A DNA stretch of 64,000 nt from Ypsolopha sequella (GCA_934047225.1 OW203992.1:7925501-7989500); one strand, 5' to 3'. Counted from the first letter of the stretch, positions 1 to 9,970 are shown. The notes: generated from the sequence alone by a model not told the origin. Numbers and translations: made by a program.

Positions 1-120
1 AACACACCGATTTGTTGTTTCGCTGCGTGATCACTAGTATTACGCGTCCAAGAACAAGAGGCCAAAGAGCCAACATATAATCGCCTCTATGAAAAGCAAA
101 TACGGTCTTTGCCATTAGAC

Positions 121-435
121 TTATTCTGCTGGATGGATAATAAAAAAAGTTGTTAGGGTATGCCATCCTCTTAATTGACTTTTATTATCGAAGAACACGT
201 CAGCAGACGGTTCGGACTCTAAGAATGCATTGAGAGCTGTCGTCATTTTACACATTGGTGAATAAGCGTGAGCGTGCGTGTGGCTGGTGGGCACGGCAAA
301 CAACTTGCGCTCCCGACACGATCGCCATTGCACGTAATTGGCCGGTGCAAACAGCCGAAGCAGCCTAGTAAGCAACTCAGGATGTAATATGTTTATGTAT
401 CCAACAGCCACAACCGGCATCTTAACATGTGACAC
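121..435 (-). CDS. unrecognised 104-residue open reading frame
   Basis: An uninterrupted reading frame begins at ATG at 433-435 and ends at 121-123. The predicted protein is mixed in composition, with a hydrophobic N-terminal third (residues 6-30), a Cys/Arg-rich middle and an ordinary amino-acid mix rather than low-complexity sequence. I do not recognise the family. It has no signal peptide or transmembrane segment that I can defend. No donor or acceptor site clearly brackets it. It could be a fragment of a host exon, a remnant of a mobile element or a chance frame. The composition is the only argument for coding, so confidence is low. Confidence 0.2.
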   Translation of the reverse strand: MSHVKMPVVAVGYINILHPELLTRLLRLFAPANYVQWRSCRERKLFAVPTSHTHAHAYSPMCKMTTALNAFLESEPSADVFFDNKSQLRGWHTLTTFFIIHPAE

Positions 436-551
436 TGAAAATTCAAGTGAAAAAATTTAATGAGATATGCCACTGTTTCCTACTGAAATACGTAGCAACA
501 ATGCAATCACTTTTTGTAAAGTTAAACACCTCAGAGATATTTTTTTTTCTA

Positions 552-765
552 TTTTTAGGGTTCCGTGCCCGAAGGGTGACAAACGGGACCCTATTACAAA
601 GCCTCCACTTTCTGTCTGTCCGTCTGTCACAGAGGTCTACAGATTCATTCTTATAAGTAGCCAGTTTAATTTTCACATAATACTCGTACATGTAACTATC
701 AGGGCAAATAAAAAAAATTAAACCATTTAAAATGGGACCCCATACAAAAACCTCGAAAAACTAGC
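552..765 (-). repeat. GGGTTCCGTAC-type lepidopteran repeat, 3' part
   Basis: The plus strand opens with TTTTTAGGGTTCCGTGCCC and continues with a run of CTGTCTGTCCGTCTGTC. This is the reverse complement of the tail seen in the fuller copies at 27704-28014 and 29989-30616 (GACAGACGGACAG ... GGTACGGAACCCTAAAAA). The segment around 733-752 matches the TATGGG(A/G)(G/C)CCC piece of the same family. It is a truncated copy in minus orientation. Confidence 0.6.
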
Positions 766-768
766 ATT

Positions 769-1020
769 TGTGTCGATTTGGTGTAACACAAATTAACTCA
801 TTTGACAGGACTAAACTTAATTTAAGCGTTCTGTCTTTTTTTTTCTGTATCGAAAAGACAAAGACAGGACGCTCAAAATAAGGTTAGTCCTTAAGTCATT
901 ATTATAATTATTATTAAAAATTCTTTATTGCACAAATAAAAACATGTACATAGGCGAGCTTAATGCTAATTAGCATTTTCTTCCAGCTAACCTTAATTTG
1001 TGTTACACTGAATCGACACC
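769..1020. mobile_element. MITE with GGTGTCGATT terminal inverted repeats
   Basis: The left end reads TGTGTCGATTTGGTGTAACA and the right end, reverse complemented, reads GGTGTCGATTCAGTGTAACA, so the ends form an imperfect inverted repeat of about 28 bp. A second copy without the insertion lies at 43305-43463 and has the same internal TTAAGCGTTCTGTCTTT segment and its inverted partner. This copy is interrupted near 903-995 by a short LINE tail. It is non-coding and therefore non-autonomous. No target duplication was determined. Confidence 0.6.
903..995 (-). mobile_element. RTE-like LINE 3' tail inserted in a MITE
   Basis: Read on the minus strand, the segment contains GGTTAGCTGGAAGAAAATGC followed by TTAAGCTCGCC and an AATAAAGAATTTTTAATAATAA tail. 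Related tails occur at 46663-46800 (minus) and 59460-59602 (plus), where the order is GG(T/C)TG(C/G)CTGG(T/A)AGA ... GCAATAAGTGCCGCCTTTGTAC. Such tails are familiar as the 3' untranslated ends of RTE-clade LINEs in Lepidoptera. Only the tail is present, a typical 5'-truncated insertion. Confidence 0.5.
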
Positions 1021-1102
1021 ATTGTTTAACTAGGACCAAAAGATCATGGTAATAGGTAAATTACGTAAAAATTACAAGAAAACTATAGCGGTTAAGATGT
1101 TA

Positions 1103-1262
1103 GGGTTCCGTACACAGCGAGAGCCACGAATCATTTATCAGGCGCTATGGTAGCGCTTGTTTTTGTCGCATTAATGTTGCCATGTAGTTTACAATGTTTT
1201 AGGGTTTCGTATCCGTATTATGTGCCGGTACGGAACCCTTTGCGCGCGAGTCCGACTCACAC
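1103..1262. repeat. degenerate GGGTTCCGTAC-type repeat fragments
   Basis: AGGGTTCCGTACA appears near 1104. A reverse-oriented head lies at about 1230-1260, which on the minus strand reads as GTGAGTCGGACTCGCGCGC followed by AAAGGGTTCCGTACCGG. This matches the head of the copies at 27704 and 29989. The pieces are rearranged and truncated. Confidence 0.5.
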
Positions 1263-1272
1263 TTTGACCAAG

Positions 1273-1999
1273 TTATACAACGTGTAACAGAAATGTGTAA
1301 CCATATTTGAAGAGCTTATTCAGTCAATGATATAGAACAACTTTTACTATGGAACAAACACTGTATCTCGAAAAAAAAAAAAAATTTACTGTTTCATAGA
1401 AAAATGCAATGCCGCTCGGCCGAAATGTGAAGGGCAGATTATTTTTTTTGAGATTTCAGGTTTAACTCCATAGTAAAAGTTGTTCTTTACTATTGCCTGA
1501 ATAAGCTCTTTAAGGCTGTGGTCCGACCGGCGACGATGAACGAGAAACGAGTAACGATTTGAACTATAAACTATCAGCGGGAAGCGAGTGTAGTTTCGAT
1601 AGTTTTGTCGCCGGGCTTTAACGGCTATAAGCGAGTGTGTGAGTGCGACGAGCGATTACTTGCGCTACTCGCTCAGTCCTGTGCAAACCTGCGTACTTTC
1701 TACTTTCAATGCCGCACTGTATAGAAATGATGAAGCGGGCGAGTATCGCTGAACGAGTATTGCTTAGTGAGTTTATTTTTGAAAGCTCGTCGCTTAGCGA
1801 TAAAACTAGTAAAGCGAGTCGTCGCCGGCAGTGTGAACAGTCAGCGATCAACTATTTGTATATGCATGTCTTTTATTTACACGGAATGTTATATCTATTG
1901 TACGTTTCTTGAGCGAGAAAATAGTCGATAGTTAATCGTTTACTCGCCGTTGGTGGGACCACTGCAATATGGTTACACCTTCCTGTTACACGTTGTATA
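1273..1999. mobile_element. MITE family A, copy 1, carrying an inner MITE
   Basis: The ends are long inverted repeats (about 80 bp each). The left arm runs ATACAACGTGTAACAG ... GAGCTTATTCAGTCAATG ... AACAACTTTTACTATGGA and the right arm is its complement, finishing ACACGTTGTAT. Copies 2 (4354-4610) and 3 (25690-25960) are about 260-270 bp, so this one is expanded by a 451 bp insertion at 1515-1965 that splits its right arm. It has no coding capacity, so a transposase would have to act in trans. Confidence 0.75.
1515..1965. mobile_element. inner MITE with GCNGTGGTCC ends, nested in MITE A
   Basis: The left end GCTGTGGTCCGACCGGCGA and the complement of the right end, GCAGTGGTCCCACCAACGG, form an imperfect terminal inverted repeat. 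Removing it rejoins the right arm of the surrounding MITE A (GAATAAGCTCTT with ATATGGTTACACC), as seen unbroken at 4564-4590 and 25914-25941. The interior is rich in GCGAG/ACGAG motifs and short open frames that are not convincing as genes. The target duplication is not clear. Confidence 0.65.
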
Positions 2000-4353
2000 T
2001 GTTCACTTATTTACAACAACTTAACACGGTTTAAATATGCTACGGCGTAGCAGTTGGTATTCGATTTGCTAATTTAAAAATGGAATACCGTGTTGCATGT
2101 CGAAAAGTGAGATAGCGAGGCGGCACGTGCGCGCATCCACTTGATCGCGTCGCAATACGGGGCCAATCAGGATTAAGCGCAAATCCCTCCGTGGTGGGAT
2201 GAGGAAATAATTAACCGAGGGCATTGGCGATGATTATTGTAATTGAAATTATGGATTATGCATCATTGGGTTTATGAAGTTGATAGTGGTGGGTTATTTA
2301 TATTTATCTACTGCAATAAGGTAATTACAACATTAAGGCGTATGACCACGCTAAATAAGCAACTCGATGTGTGTCGGTACAAATATCAACGGAAACGACA
2401 TTGAAATAATGTTCATTTCAGCGTGCCTTGAAAAGTGGCTGTTACGACAACCACTGCGTCTCCGGCTAGCGCAAAATAGGAGAAAATAATACTTTTCACA
2501 TGGACGCCAGGAACGGAAAAAAAATGTTGAACTTGAATTTTTTAGAAATAAAAATTTCCTATAAGTTGGTGAAATAATAATTAAAATCGCTTTAGGCGTT
2601 TGGAAGAAGTAAGATTCTTGTGTTAATCATGTGAAACTTTCGATGACTTTCGATTTTTTTTGTCAAAACTTACAATATAAAAATAGTTTATGAAACTTAA
2701 ATTTTATTTTTGACTTTATAGTGCCTATCATATATATTTTTTGAAAGTTTTTGGACTACCCGTGAGGAGTAGGCCTTCAAAGACAGGTCCAAATTGCAGT
2801 TGGCGTATCCATTTATAAGTACCTCCATTGTTTATCCGAAACTATAATAATACATGACTATAATAATAATGTGATTGGGCCAAATTATTAAAACGCCGCT
2901 AGAGAGCCAATGATATATTATGTTCTGTGGAGCCAATCAACAACAGTGAAAAGAAATAAGTCCCGTCCTTATTTCTTAAGCTACGCCCCCTTTATACTTG
3001 TCGCTTCTGTTTGGCCCCAAGGCGTCGTCGCACCTAAGATTCATGAAAGAGTGTTCTACTACTCAGTTTTTGTAAAATTGTGAGTTGAAAATATTATAAA
3101 CGCCAAGACGATATTTTTCGCGGTCGTATATAAAGTATTGTGTGAAACTGAACATAGTTTAGATATTGGGACACTCGTGCAGAACTATTAGGATACTCAA
3201 TTCGTTCTTTCGTAAACAATAAGCAGTCGTGTCTCAATGTCTTACATTTACAGTTGCACAAAATACCATTATGTGACCTGTAAACTGTGAATGATTAATT
3301 TTTATTCATATGAGCACATACCTGCTAATATGAATAGGACTTATCTATAAATGTAGTAATGTAGTTGTCAAAATTTTGTCAAAATAACTTTTACAATATC
3401 TTTTTACCGGCGACAGCGCTTTGTCTACCAGGATTGCAGAGACCATAGAAACGCTATTTAATAGATCAATCCCAGCTTAAAGGCTGCAATGCTCATCGGA
3501 ACGAGATGATGCGTCAAACGTGACGTCATTGAGCCGTGGCTACGTCACTGCACCATTGCACACCCCACGCGTCACCGATACAGAAATTACCTATATTCTA
3601 CCCCGCCATGTACAAAAATGCGTTATTAACTCGAACTCAGTAATTGTGAAGTCAATAAGTAATATTAAGTTTACTGGACATTTTAATACAGATAGATAAC
3701 AAAAGGATTCATATTTTGTACAGATTCGATCTAAATATATTTTATGAAACAATGGCCTCAGTTGAATTGTATTAATAACTTTATGTCAAATTTATTTGTT
3801 AGAACTATTGTAAATGTGTATTTAGAAAGAAAGAAAAGAGCTTTATTTCGAAATCCACAGCAAAACAAAAACAAAAACGATTTTGACATATTCGAGGGTT
3901 ACAAAAATGGACTCCAGCTCATCTTAATGCCACAGCCAAAGCCACAGTGCTGGTATTCTGCTGGATCCTACTTAAATTTAAACTAATAACTAATATAAAC
4001 TAATAACTAAATTTAGTTATGATACTGATCTTTGTCATAATAGTAGTTAGAACAATTTCCTAACTTATTTTATGATTCCTCTAGAATTAACGTTAATTAG
4101 TTAATATATAAAATGGCTGTAAAAGTAGATGGACTATATGGGACAGGATGACAAAGGTATTATTTTTTTTTCCTTCATAACAATTTTCTCCTGTCTTGTA
4201 TTTTTTATCTCTTCATTCTATTAAAGCAAAGGCTTAACACAAATTATGAAAAAAAGACATGATCTTGCTAAGTTCCCTTAGCCTCCTTACCCATCTTCTT
4301 AGCAAAACTAATGGAATGGGCGAAGTTAGGTATAATATTTATTATATTTATTG
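2000..4353. other. non-coding stretch with repeat fragments
   Basis: No gene is supported. At 2130-2260 there is a GC-richer segment with ATTA/TAAT motifs (possible regulatory sequence, weak). At 2460-2500 there is a GCGCAAAATAG..GAAAATAATACTTTTCACA segment, shared with 40850-40885 and, inverted, with about 26195-26225. At 2878-2975 there is a segment resembling 50950-51010 (CCAATCAACAACAG). The 3744-3986 frame is low-complexity and not convincing. Confidence 0.5.
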
Positions 4354-4610
4354 TATACAACGTGTAACAGAAAGATGTAGCCATATTTGAAGAGCTTATT
4401 CAGTCAGTGGTATAGAACAACTTTTACTATGGAGCCAAACCCGAGATACCAAAAAAAAATCTGCCCTTCCATACATTTCGGCCGAGCGGCATTGCATTTT
4501 TCTATGAAACAGTTAAGTATAATGTTTTGTTCCATAGTAAAAGTTGTTCTATACCATTGACTGAATAAGCTCTTCAGATACGGTTACACCTTTCCGTTAC
4601 ACGGTGTATA
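4354..4610. mobile_element. MITE family A, copy 2
   Basis: A complete, uninterrupted copy: ATACAACGTGTAACAG at the left and the complementary CCGTTACACGGTGTAT at the right, with about 80 bp arms each containing AACAACTTTTACTATGGA or its complement. The interior (TTTCGGCCGAGCGGCATTGC) is inverted relative to copies 1 and 3. No coding capacity. Confidence 0.8.
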
Positions 4611-4875
4611 TTTATAATATTATTTACTCCTTGTTCCTATATTTTTTATTTTATGAAATTTAAGTAAACCTAACGGCTATTATTATTTTTGTGTATTTCC
4701 ACATTTATTATTATTTATTATATAAAACTATTAGACATAGATTATTTAATTATATTACGTTAAAATAAGTGTATCTACATTATATAAATACATATATTTC
4801 ATTTCATTTTAAACAATAAAAATATAGTGTAATTACTTTAAAAATGCAAAGTTAATAAAAATTCTATACTGGGTG

Positions 4876-5118
4876 TTAAGATGAAGTTGCGGAAGCCGAA
4901 AACTGGCGATAGTACTCGTCCATACAAACAACTGAAAAAAAAAATGAGAAATAGAGAAAAATGTATCTGTTGTTTCATATATTTTGGTCGGATAGCTACG
5001 TAACTTGTCTTTGGAACAGCAGATTTTTTTTTGCGATTCGAGGGATGGCTCCATAGTAAAAGTTGTTTGTATAGACGAGTACTATCGCGAGTGTCCGGGT
5101 TCCGCAACTTCATCTTAA
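4876..5118. mobile_element. MITE family B, related to family A
   Basis: Inverted terminal repeats of about 55-60 bp begin TTAAGATGAAGTTGCGGAA at the left, with the complement TTCCGCAACTTCATCTTAA at the right. Both arms continue with CGATAGTACTCGTC(C/T)ATACAAACAACT. The inner end of the right arm carries GGCTCCATAGTAAAAGTTG, which is also part of family A. The outer ends differ from family A, so the two share internal but not terminal sequence. Confidence 0.7.
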
Positions 5119-5237
5119 AACCTAGTATATATTATACGTATAGATTATTGAATATCAAGTTATTTGATTTTCAATTAGGTAGCTCTTAAGTTTAATACGA
5201 AAATTAGCCTTCGTCTTGCATTCTCGAATAGGGGAGT

Positions 5238-5509
5238 ATATACAAGGTGACTTTTTGATCATCGTCCAAATTCATACTGGAGGCTTCATAAGTGATCAGT
5301 ATCTTGGATCAATAACAATTTTTGTGAAATTTGTAAAATTAAATTTCGGCTTCCCATAGAAATTCACTTCCAGTTCAGAGTGAATCACTATGGGGAGTCG
5401 AAATTTCATTTTACGACTTTTACAAAAATTGTTATTGATCCATGATACTGATCACTTACCAAGCCACCAGTATGAATTTGGACGATGATCAAAAAGTCAC
5501 CTTGTATAT
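5238..5509. mobile_element. MITE family C, foldback-type near-palindrome
   Basis: Almost the whole element is a long imperfect palindrome. The left arm starts TATACAAGGTGACTTTTTGA and runs through CAAATTCATACTGG and AGTGATCAGTATC to GGATCAATAACAATTTTTGT. The right arm is the complement of all these blocks. Arms are about 110 bp. Short related fragments (TCATACTGAAGG...AAGTGATC and its complement) occur near 24160-24190, 44695-44725 and 61575-61615. Confidence 0.75.
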
Positions 5510-5587
5510 GTAGATGCCCTATTTACCTATGGAACTATAAGTCTACCGAAAAAACTGTGCAGACCAGTTTTTTCATGTTATGTTCAA

Positions 5588-5958
5588 ATAAAAAAAACAA
5601 GCAAAGTGCGAGTAGGGCTCACGCTCTGAGGGTTCAGTACATTTTGAATAAGTTAATGTATTTAAATAATTTAAACAGAAATTAGAAACTTATCATTACT
5701 TACAAAATTCTTGAAACAAAACTGCAAAATTAAGTCAGTTGAGTGTTTGGGCATGTCACCCTGAAACTACATTTTAAATCGGCGTTTTCAGTATTTGTTG
5801 TTTAAATACAGCATATGGTACATAATATACAGAAATTACAAATTCTTTACTGCTTTGGTCTTTGAGATAGACCCTGTAACAAAAATGGTCTAAAAATGTC
5901 AACTTTGATAGCCCCCCATTTCTTTATTTTTAAGGATAAAAAAAATAAAAATAGTACA
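5588..5958 (+). repeat. left half of a split GGGTTCCGTAC-type repeat
   Basis: It starts with a degenerate head, CAAGCAAAGTGCGAGTAGGG then GAGGGTTCAGTAC. From about 5720 it follows the copy at 29989-30616 block by block (GTTTGGGCATG / AACTACATTTTAAATC / AAAAATGGTCTAAAAATG). Homology stops near 5958 in an A-rich run. The remaining half resumes at 23566, on the far side of the nested transposon block. Confidence 0.7.
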
Positions 5959-6014
5959 TTGTTCACCGAGGGAAGAAAGGGGAATCGCACTTTCTCCCGA
6001 GTGATACACAGTGC

Positions 6015-6293
6015 TTTATACTACACCTGCGAGGAAATAGTTTAATTTTACTTTTAATCAAGATACAATAAAAGAAACCGACTGACTCGAGTGCGATTGT
6101 CACTTTTTATTTCCTTCTTATTTTTTATTAGATATGTATAGGAAAAGCAAGTGGCCAGCACGCAAAACAGCACGTTAACAATGAATTTTCATACACTTTT
6201 TCCGCCCGCATATTTGTATGACAGTAATGACGTATTTTCTGCATCGTTTTCAAAAAAGTAAGAAGTTACTTTCCGAGCAGGTGTAGTATAAAT
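6015..6293. mobile_element. small non-autonomous element with TTTATACTACACCTGC ends
   Basis: The left end TTTATACTACACCTGCGAGG and the complement of the right end (TTTATACTACACCTGCTCGG) form a near-perfect inverted repeat of about 23 bp around a 230 bp non-coding interior. It lies directly outside the left end of the large DNA transposon. A similar end (CTATACTACACCTGTGG) occurs alone near 32848. No target duplication was identified. Confidence 0.6.
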
Positions 6294-6299
6294 AAATTT

Positions 6300-6445
6300 G
6301 GACATCATTCAGCGTTCATACATTTTTGGGCTAAATCTGAAAGTGCCGGCCAAAAAATTATAATGTTATATTTCGATAAAATGTGTCATTATATTCATTT
6401 TTTGCTATGGTACCTAAGTTGTAGGGTCATTCTCTACTTAGTTAG
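6300..6445. repeat. left terminal inverted repeat of the DNA transposon
   Basis: It contains GGACATCATTCA, then TGGGCTAAATCTGAAAGTGC and CGGCC, then AATGTTATATTTCG, and ends with GTAGGGTCATTCTCT. All blocks recur in complement in the right terminal units at 16307-16425, 16437-16595 and 23437-23564. A weaker second copy of the inner block (GGGGTTATTCTCTGTAC) lies near 6558. Confidence 0.75.
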
Positions 6446-6737
6446 ATGATTTCGAAAATTATTATTTTTGTATTAATTTTCGAAAAAATATCACATTATT
6501 AATGATTTGTTGTGCAGAAAAGATGTTTTGAACATATTTTACTATGAAATCAATGCACAGGGGTTATTCTCTGTACTCTTTCACCAGCTATAAATAGTCA
6601 TATTCATACTTTTTCAATAAACTAACCTGAATTTCACTTATCTAACTTAATAAATAATAAATTAATTGGTTTAAATCTGAATAAAACGGTAACATGGAAT
6701 AAAATATTTATTTGAAAAAAACAAAACAGTAAAAAGG

Positions 6738-9283
6738 TTAATATTCGTTCTGTCTGACTATTATATTTTCCAGACCCTCTGCCGGTGGAACTATGGTGGG
6801 ATCATGCCGCGCAAAACCCATGTACCATATGATGGTCATAACGTGTGCACAGCATCCTAATGTACGTCTCCCAATATTGCAGCTACAGTAGTAATGAGGA
6901 ATTGCTTCTCTTCCGAGTAAAGTTGGCTCAACGGCGATGTAAACGTAGTAAGTTTTGGCTTGAACGTGTCTTGACTGTATGCGACCTCTTATAAGCCAAA
7001 GGTCTCTTCCATCCAGTTCCCGAACCTCTTGAGCTGGCATGTCTCCACCAAGCTCTATGATAAACGCACCATCAGGTTGAATATGCTCCCCATAATAGCT
7101 TCGAGCCTGCTTTATTTGATAGCTGCCCAAGGCAAACAATGTCAGTTGCTCTTGCGTAAATCTGGGGAACTGGTCAAATTCCGGCGTATTGGCTGTCATC
7201 GACTGGAAATGTGCTCTCCTTCTATTGTAGTTATTAGTGATGACAAGATCTGCTAATCTATTAGGCAGAGTTTTTCTTTCATTAATAATTCTTAAAAACT
7301 CATTAGCATGCACATTATTGTCGATCAGGACATGGAAGTCATTTATAAGAGCTGCAGCAATTCTAAAGTAGTCCATCATATGTCTTAGTGATCGGTTACT
7401 GTGGACTATTCTTAATAGGCGAAAATCTATTTTGAAACGTCCATTTATGACTTCGATCACCCAACGACAAATGGTCACAAGCCGAGACTTGTTGGCTTGG
7501 TCAGTGGTAAGCTGCAGTTCCCTTCGGTTCTTTGTCTCCGGCATATGCACTACGTAGCCGTAGTCTTCAAGGGACCTCACCGAGTCCCTGAATCCGCGGT
7601 CTAAAATAAATACGTCCCCCGGCCTAAAGAACCAATGAAAACCGCCTTCTTCGTTATCTACAGAGTTGTTCATAATCACCGCATCAGAAGTAGTTGCAGC
7701 ATGAGGTCCAGAAACCTCTATTATATGACCATCACAGCATACATATAACATTGGTTTGAGAAGGTGACGATACTTGTGACCACTATACGATTTCCGTTGG
7801 TAGAAATAGTTAGAGCTCTTTTGATGATAGATATAAGTACCATCGCACATTGTCACAGCTTTCCTTTCATTGATTGGACTGTCTGGGTTGCCAAAAAGTC
7901 TTTCTGGGACTATCAAGTTTCGTTGGACCACTTCCTCACGGGTCATGTGGTCGAAACCAACTCGTGACGGCACATAGTCCGCCATCAATGCTTCACGACC
8001 TTTCTTCAACATTCTTTGAAAAGTTGATTCGGACATTTTGAATATTGAGGCTAGTCTTACATTGGAATCTCCGGTCCGCATTTTTGTTAATACCGCTGCG
8101 AGCATAGTTTTTTTGCATCGATTATTATTGAGGCTGGGCACATTTTCTAACAAAGAAGAGAACTGTTCTTTCGTAATACTGGTTCACGTGCGGAATTCAC
8201 TTGGATTTATGTCTTCGTACTCCTCGAAGTTTAAAAACTCAGATGTGATGTGGTTTTTCGCTATGGTGAGAGTGTAAACAATCTGATTTGCAGTGAACTC
8301 TTCCATTAAGTTATTTTGCAGTGGGAGTTCATGCCAAACATTTTGTTGCAAGTGTTCTTCACAAACGCGGCCATTTTCAGGAATCATGAGGTTGTAACGA
8401 CATAACATACGACAAATAATGTTTTGTGGTATGCGGAGTCTGGACATATTCTGACAATGCTCAAAAACACAATTTACAGTAGTGTTGGGAGTACGCTTGA
8501 AACCAGGTAGTGCTAATGTTGACCCTGCAGCTTGACGGTTTTCGTTATTATTTTCCTCAGCAACGTTGTCCTGGCGTACTTCCCGTAAAATTCGTTGATG
8601 TGTCCTTTCTGCCCTTTGCCAACAAGCTCGGCAAATGAAATCCGTTGGTGGCATCTAGAACAACAAAAAAATATACATATCATATTATTATCTCATAGAC
8701 ATAGCCACGTTATTTATTTATCAATGAAACTTAAATGCGCAGCACTGTACAAAACAAGTAAGAAAAATGGTAACTCTACTAAAACAAAGGCCAATAACGG
8801 AATCCTTTCTGTTCCTTACACATTAATATTCATACTTTAGTGTTTGTATGTACGTATAAGTATGAGCAAGTTCTTAAGAAACCAAGAATCATCTCTGCAG
8901 AATCTCTGTAGTAGACTCATATAAGAGACACGTTCTTCTTTTGTTGCAAGTTTTACGCACACGTTGAGCTGGTCAGGGCAGTCCATAGCATCCTTACATT
9001 TAGACATATAGGAATGTCATTCTGATTAAACAACAGTGTTGATCTGACTCAAAATGCAATGCAGGGTTAAAAATTAATGACGACAACATCGTTTTAACAA
9101 TAAAATATAATATATCACTCTTTAGTGCAAAAATAACTGTAGGTCAATACTTACTTGATTTTCCATTAATTCTTCTAAAACAATCTGAGCAATATCGATG
9201 AATTCTTGCTCTCGAGAAACCCAGGTGTACCAGCGCCTCCCCCCAATTATTTCACGACACCTTATACACAATTGTTCGTCCAT
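6738..9283 (-). pseudogene. transposase: ZAD-like + THAP-like + HTH + DDE_Tnp_4 + SWIM, one in-frame stop
   Basis: Exon 1 (9283-9155) encodes 43 residues from ATG and contains CIRC; it ends at a GTAAGT donor (9149-9154). The intron ends TTGTTGTTCTAG at 8655, and exon 2 opens at 8654 in phase. It supplies CRAC, completing a ZAD-like CxxC...CxxC pair, then CVFEHC...VCEEH, a THAP-like C2CH module. After TGA (8184-8186) the same frame continues to 6738. Counting residues from 8153, there is a helix-turn-helix (about 25-55), the catalytic acids D104 (CDGT), D185 (DRGF) and E233 (VIEVING), and a SWIM finger CSC...CAH (about 422-437). DDE_Tnp_4 proteins cut and paste DNA by two-metal catalysis; SWIM and ZAD fingers bind zinc and may bind DNA or protein. 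Total is about 681 codons with one stop. The TGA follows ACG, so a CpG transition from CGA is a simple explanation (inference). Apart from that stop the frame is clean. Confidence 0.8.
8655..9154 (-). other. intron of the transposase gene
   Basis: 500 bp bounded on the minus strand by a GTAAGT donor directly after codon 43 and a pyrimidine/T-rich acceptor ending TTCTAG. The join is in phase 0 and links two halves of a Cys-pair domain (CIRC in exon 1, CRAC in exon 2), which is the best support for it. Not confirmed by transcript. Confidence 0.65.
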
Positions 9284-9718
9284 GATGTAAAAACAGTAAC
9301 TGTAACAGATAACTAAATGTTAATTAACCCTTTCTCCTTTTTTTACTTGTACTTACCACCGTTAATTGTGTGACAATTACGTGTAGATAAGGATTTAGCG
9401 TCTCGCTCCCTCCTATGGTTGCGCTTATATTTCTATCTCACCTGTAGCGAGGCTGATTGCGTCAGGTAAAAAAACCCAAACCCAATCTATAATTATCCTT
9501 GTTTACGCAGAAACGGGGTTTTAGACACTGATTTGTTTGTTACTCAAAGTAATATTTTAGTTCAATTATAAATGTGCAATACTCTAGAGACTTATTATAG
9601 TATTACATACTCGTGATTATGTTTTTCTACACTAAAAACAATCCATTTTATGCCATCAATCATACGCCTTTATAAAAAGCATAAAATATCGATTTCGAGC
9701 TCACAGAATAAAGCAAAG
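9284..9718 (-). promoter_or_regulatory. 5' region of the transposase gene
   Basis: Non-coding. On the minus strand there are two further donor-like sites (CAG|GTGAGAT near 9440 and GTG|GTAAGTAC near 9352), so an untranslated 5' exon is possible. The region ends at the target copy CAAAG (9714-9718) of BEL-1. The last bases before it (CAGAATAAAGCAAAG) continue across BEL-1 into GAATGACCC at 16311. Confidence 0.4.
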
Positions 9719-9970
9719 TGAACAATTGTCCCAAATGAAACACCGTGTGATAATGAACCTTATAATATCAGGTATATTGATAGGTTGAATAGGTTGAAAT
9801 GGTTGGTTTACAAATGATACTCGGAATGACTACTGGTAATGTTAAAGAACAATCGATATCGCGATGTAGAATACCCACAACGCCATCTTGTTGGTGACTG
9901 AGGTGAACAAAAACTTATATAATACAAAACTGAACTCCAAACTAATAATGGGGTCTTGACAGATTAGACA
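9719..9970 (-). repeat. BEL-1 3' LTR
   Basis: It begins TGAACAATTG and ends GATTAGACA on the plus strand, so on the coding strand it runs TGTCTAATC...CAATTGTTCA with the canonical TG...CA termini. The G-rich stretch just inside it (complement of TTCTGCCCACCAAGG) is the likely polypurine tract. Confidence 0.9.
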
